A stretch of 64,000 bases of DNA from Bacteroidales bacterium. GTDB lineage: Bacteria; Bacteroidota; Bacteroidia; Bacteroidales; F082. The stretch covers positions 3,131-67,130 of the forward strand of contig JACFNF010000014.1 in assembly GCA_019454985.1 (NCBI GenBank), given 5' to 3'. The notes below the pieces were generated by a model. That model ran no database searches. It was given only the letters and a program-made list of their open reading frames with translations, and was not told the DNA's origin. Below, in pieces: positions 61,453 through 64,000 of the stretch (position 1 is its first letter; every line of letters begins with the position of its first letter). The translations under genes and the position numbers were made by a program.

Positions 61453-62118
61453 TTATGAAAAATAAATAACTAAAGGAATTGCAATGAAACCAAGGGTAAG
61501 CACAATAGTAAACACCGTGCCGAATGCCTTGATCACAGGGGTATATTTGGTATGGTTCAGACCCAGCGACTGGAAAGCCGACTGAAAACCGTGCTCCAGG
61601 TGAAACCCAAGCAGCAGCAGCGCCACCACATAAAAGGCAACATACCAGCCGTCTTTGAACAAGGTAACAACCAACTGACCCATGTTTTCGTAAGTGCCCT
61701 GATCATACGTGATCTCATCTATATGACCTGTCTTGGCTTTGATGAAAAAATTCGCAAAGTGAATCACTAAGAAAATCAGGACGATGGCGCCGGTATGAAT
61801 CATGAATTTTGAAAAATAAGAAAGCTCCGACGAGCCTTTGCGTTCATAACGAATGGGGCGTGCCATCCAGTTTTGAATCTGTAAAACTACCCCAAGAATG
61901 ATGTGAATCACAAAACCCAGAAACAATACCCACTGAAAAAGCTGAATCACCGGGTTGGTTGCCATAAAATGAGCAGCCTGATTGAACTTCAGCAAACTCT
62001 TGTCGAAAAGAATCAATAAATTGAGACTCAGATGAACCACCAGAAATGTGATGAGAAAAAGCCCCATCAGCGACATCACAATTTTTTTGGTGATGGATGC
62101 ATACATTACCTTTGTCAT
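61453..62118 (-). CDS. sdhC: Succinate dehydrogenase/fumarate reductase cytochrome b subunit
   Basis: The 221-residue product is the membrane anchor and heme b/quinone subunit. It has five membrane segments (starting KKIVMSLMGLFLITFLVVHLSLNLLI and ending FGTVFTIVLTLGFIAIPLVIY) and histidines in the helices (VVHLS, FVIHIIL, FMIHTG, VIHFANFF, FHLEHGF) that fit heme ligands of the diheme single-anchor type B enzyme. It is first in the operon; a -7 element lies at 62213-62220. Confidence 0.94.
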   Translation of the reverse strand: MTKVMYASITKKIVMSLMGLFLITFLVVHLSLNLLILFDKSLLKFNQAAHFMATNPVIQLFQWVLFLGFVIHIILGVVLQIQNWMARPIRYERKGSSELSYFSKFMIHTGAIVLIFLVIHFANFFIKAKTGHIDEITYDQGTYENMGQLVVTLFKDGWYVAFYVVALLLLGFHLEHGFQSAFQSLGLNHTKYTPVIKAFGTVFTIVLTLGFIAIPLVIYFS

Positions 62119-62186
62119 AACGTGCGATTTAGTTTTAATTGGAACCTTTGTGAACTTTTAACGGAAAAAGCTTGAACTTTTAACAT

Positions 62187-62220
62187 TACTTTTGTTGTTT
62201 TGCAGCATTGCACAAATGTA
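62187..62220. promoter_or_regulatory. Divergent promoter pair of sdhC and aminopeptidase P
   Basis: TACTTTTG on the plus strand (62187-62194) serves the aminopeptidase P gene (leader about 85 bases). TACATTTG on the minus strand (62213-62220) serves sdhC (leader about 90 bases). The plus element has TTG 12 bases upstream. Confidence 0.5.
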
Positions 62221-62281
62221 GGGATATATTTTGTTTTCTGCATACTTATAATTATTCTAAATTATACCATCTCAACTTCCG

Positions 62282-63571
62282 ATGATGCGCCATCCTGATC
62301 TTCCCACCGAAATGTTTGTCCGCAACAGGCTAAATTTCAGTCAGATGCTTCCGGGCAAAAGTCTGGCTCTTTTTATTGGCAACGAAAAAATGTTGCGCAA
62401 TGGCGACCAGTATTTCCCTTTCAGACAGCAGTCCGATTTCTTCTACCTCACTGGTATTTCGCAGGAAAAGGCCATTTTGATGCTTTTCCCCGACAGCCCT
62501 GATCCTCTGTTGCGTGAAGTTCTGTTCATCGAGGCCTATTCGGCGCTCAAGGCACAATGGGAAGGCTATATGCTCTCGGCCGAGGATGCACGCCGTATCT
62601 CGGGCGTGCCACGTGTGCTCACTCACGGTGATTTTGCCTCCTGCCTGCGCGAAGCCATGAGCCATACCGAAGAGGTATTTCTTTATTCTTACGAATATCC
62701 GCGTTTTTTACCCGAAACGGAAAGCATACAACTGAAGTTTGCACACAAAATCCGGGAACAATACCCCATGCATACCTATCGTCGCTCAGCTCCCTTGCTC
62801 GACTCGCTCAGGCCGGTGAAATCGGAACACGAAATTGCCCTCATCAAAGAAGCCTGCCGGATTACCGGATTGGGATTCCGCAAGTTGCTGCATACCACCC
62901 GCCCCGGACGCTTTGAGTTTGAGTTGGAAGCCGACCTGAGCCATCTGTTTACCACTCATCGTTGTAATGGCCACGGATATCATCCTATCATTGCAGGTGG
63001 AATCAACGCTTGCACCTTGCATTACAACGCCAACAACAGTGCTTTGGCCGAAGGCGAACTGCTGCTGCTCGATTTCGGCGCTGAATATGCCAATTATTCT
63101 GCCGACCTCAGTCGAACCATCCCGGTGAGTGGCAAATTCAGCCCACGCCAGAAACAATGCTATGAGGCTGTGCTTCGGGTTTTCAAGAAAGCCATCCCGC
63201 TCTACCGCACAGGCAACACCATTGCTTCCATTAACGAAGCCGTCTGGAAAATGATGGAGCAGGAAATGATAGGACTAGGATTGTTTTCGCAAACCGAGGT
63301 CGAACAACAGTCGCCCGAAAACCCGCTTTACAAAAAATACCTTATGCATGGTGTGGCTCATCATATCGGCCTCGATGTTCACGACACAGGGTCGCGCTAT
63401 GCGCCTCTTGTACCAGGAATGGTGCTTACGCTCGAACCCGGAATCTATATCCCTGACGAAAACATCGGTATCCGCATCGAAAACGACATCCTCATCACAG
63501 CCGATGGGCCGGTTGACCTGATGGCCGACATTCCTATTGAAGCCGAAGAGATCGAATCATTAATGAGTTAA
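62282..63571 (+). CDS. Aminopeptidase P family protein (M24B, Xaa-Pro aminopeptidase)
   Basis: This enzyme removes the N-terminal residue before proline, using two metal ions. The 429-residue product has an N-terminal creatinase-like domain and the M24 pita-bread domain with metal ligands in LLLDFGAEYANYSADLSRT (two Asp), HGVAHHIGLDVHD (His), LEPGIY (Glu) and IRIENDI (Glu). It is cytosolic by sequence, lacking a signal peptide. A second gene of the same family follows after 21 bases, so the two form an operon. Confidence 0.95.
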   Translation: MMRHPDLPTEMFVRNRLNFSQMLPGKSLALFIGNEKMLRNGDQYFPFRQQSDFFYLTGISQEKAILMLFPDSPDPLLREVLFIEAYSALKAQWEGYMLSAEDARRISGVPRVLTHGDFASCLREAMSHTEEVFLYSYEYPRFLPETESIQLKFAHKIREQYPMHTYRRSAPLLDSLRPVKSEHEIALIKEACRITGLGFRKLLHTTRPGRFEFELEADLSHLFTTHRCNGHGYHPIIAGGINACTLHYNANNSALAEGELLLLDFGAEYANYSADLSRTIPVSGKFSPRQKQCYEAVLRVFKKAIPLYRTGNTIASINEAVWKMMEQEMIGLGLFSQTEVEQQSPENPLYKKYLMHGVAHHIGLDVHDTGSRYAPLVPGMVLTLEPGIYIPDENIGIRIENDILITADGPVDLMADIPIEAEEIESLMS

Positions 63572-63592
63572 ATACCTATAAATAAGCGTATT

Positions 63593-64000
63593 ATGTTTGA
63601 TAAAAAAGTGTATATTGAGCGTCGGAACAAGCTCAGAAACGAAATGAACAACGGGATTGCCCTGTTTATTGCCAATCCGGAAGCATCGTTCAACTATCCA
63701 TCGAACACCTATTATTACCGTCAGGACAGTCATTTTTCCTATTTCTTTGGGCTTAATCTGCCAGGATTTGCCGGATGTATTGATTTCGAAAGTGGCGAAG
63801 AAATTCTTTTCGGGAATGATTTCGATATTGACGACATCATCTGGATGGGCGAGCAGCCCTCGGTGAGTGAGTTGTCGGCTCGTGCCGGCGTTAACCAAAG
63901 CCAGCCTTATGGTAATCTGCCTGATTATATCGCCTCTGCTCTTGCCAAAGGCCGGAAGATTCATTTTCTGCCTCCCTATCGCGGCAAGGTGATGATCGAG
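63593..64000 (+). CDS. Second aminopeptidase P family protein, 3' end cut by window edge
   Basis: The first 136 codons begin MFDKKVYIERRNKLRNEMNN and read on without a stop to the window end. They contain FYFFGLNLPGFAG-like sequence (YRQDSHFSYFFGLNLPG) of the aminopeptidase P N-terminal domain. The catalytic domain lies beyond the window, so metal ligands cannot be checked. It is 21 bases after another M24B gene and probably cotranscribed. Confidence 0.88.
   Translation, partial: MFDKKVYIERRNKLRNEMNNGIALFIANPEASFNYPSNTYYYRQDSHFSYFFGLNLPGFAGCIDFESGEEILFGNDFDIDDIIWMGEQPSVSELSARAGVNQSQPYGNLPDYIASALAKGRKIHFLPPYRGKVMIE

Overview
The window is chromosomal DNA of a member of the phylum Bacteroidota. 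Several things support this. Sequences of the form TAnnTTTG, the -7 element of this phylum, lie in front of many genes. There are a TonB receptor with an N-terminal carboxypeptidase-regulatory-like domain, PorV/PorQ and type IX secretion cargo proteins, S46 dipeptidyl-peptidases, a MurF-alanine racemase fusion, the sigma-54 regulator/LptE/SecG/GroESL neighbourhood, and a LytS/LytTR pair with a propeller-type sensor. The class is probably Bacteroidia; I cannot fix the genus. Coding density is high, there are no rRNA or tRNA genes, and almost everything looks like core chromosome.

Layout. 1-5,100 holds a truncated four-helix-bundle gene, an exported S46 dipeptidyl-peptidase and an M49-like metallopeptidase lipoprotein, with two copies of a dispersed intergenic repeat carrying heptanucleotide arrays. 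5,100-14,900 holds pheT, then an AT-rich island with one AIPR-type abortive-infection gene, then the sigma-54 activator, LptE-like lipoprotein, TPR protein, secG, groES and groEL. 15,000-16,600 holds small enzymes (DUF1456, PNPOx-like, nitroreductase). 16,650-20,930 is a four-gene mevalonate pathway operon (HMG-CoA reductase, a GYDIA-type GHMP kinase, diphosphomevalonate decarboxylase, mevalonate kinase). 20,920-24,860 holds a seven-heme cytochrome c/TPR lipoprotein, a coiled-coil lipoprotein, a HIT protein and greA.

24,950-34,130 is a three-gene envelope locus on the minus strand: a TonB-type receptor, a 1,447-residue secreted protein with a sorting-domain-like C-terminus, and a PorV/PorQ-like barrel. 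34,250-39,630 holds a signalling operon (small basic lipoprotein, propeller sensor kinase, LytTR regulator) facing a divergent lipoprotein gene across a palindromic double promoter. 39,960-44,920 holds pdxA with the murF-alr fusion, then a T9SS cargo gene. 45,340-54,890 holds a three-domain acyl-ACP synthetase/acyltransferase, a YgjV-GNAT protein and a giant alpha-2-macroglobulin whose thioester cysteine is replaced by asparagine. 55,370-58,520 holds two secreted proteins (a repeat/FISUMP lipoprotein and a T9SS cargo protein). 58,700-62,120 is the succinate dehydrogenase/fumarate reductase operon. 62,280 to the end holds two tandem aminopeptidase P genes, the second cut by the window edge.

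Functionally the window describes an envelope-rich, peptide-using heterotroph. It has secreted dipeptidyl- and aminopeptidases, T9SS export, a mevalonate route to isoprenoids and an sdh/frd respiratory complex. The most unusual items are the AIPR island with its PD-(D/E)XK-like N-terminus and flanking inverted repeat, the receptor/giant secreted protein/PorV trio, the GYDIA kinase in the place where phosphomevalonate kinase is expected, the hairpin in the greA leader, the thioester-less macroglobulin, and the palindromic divergent promoter.
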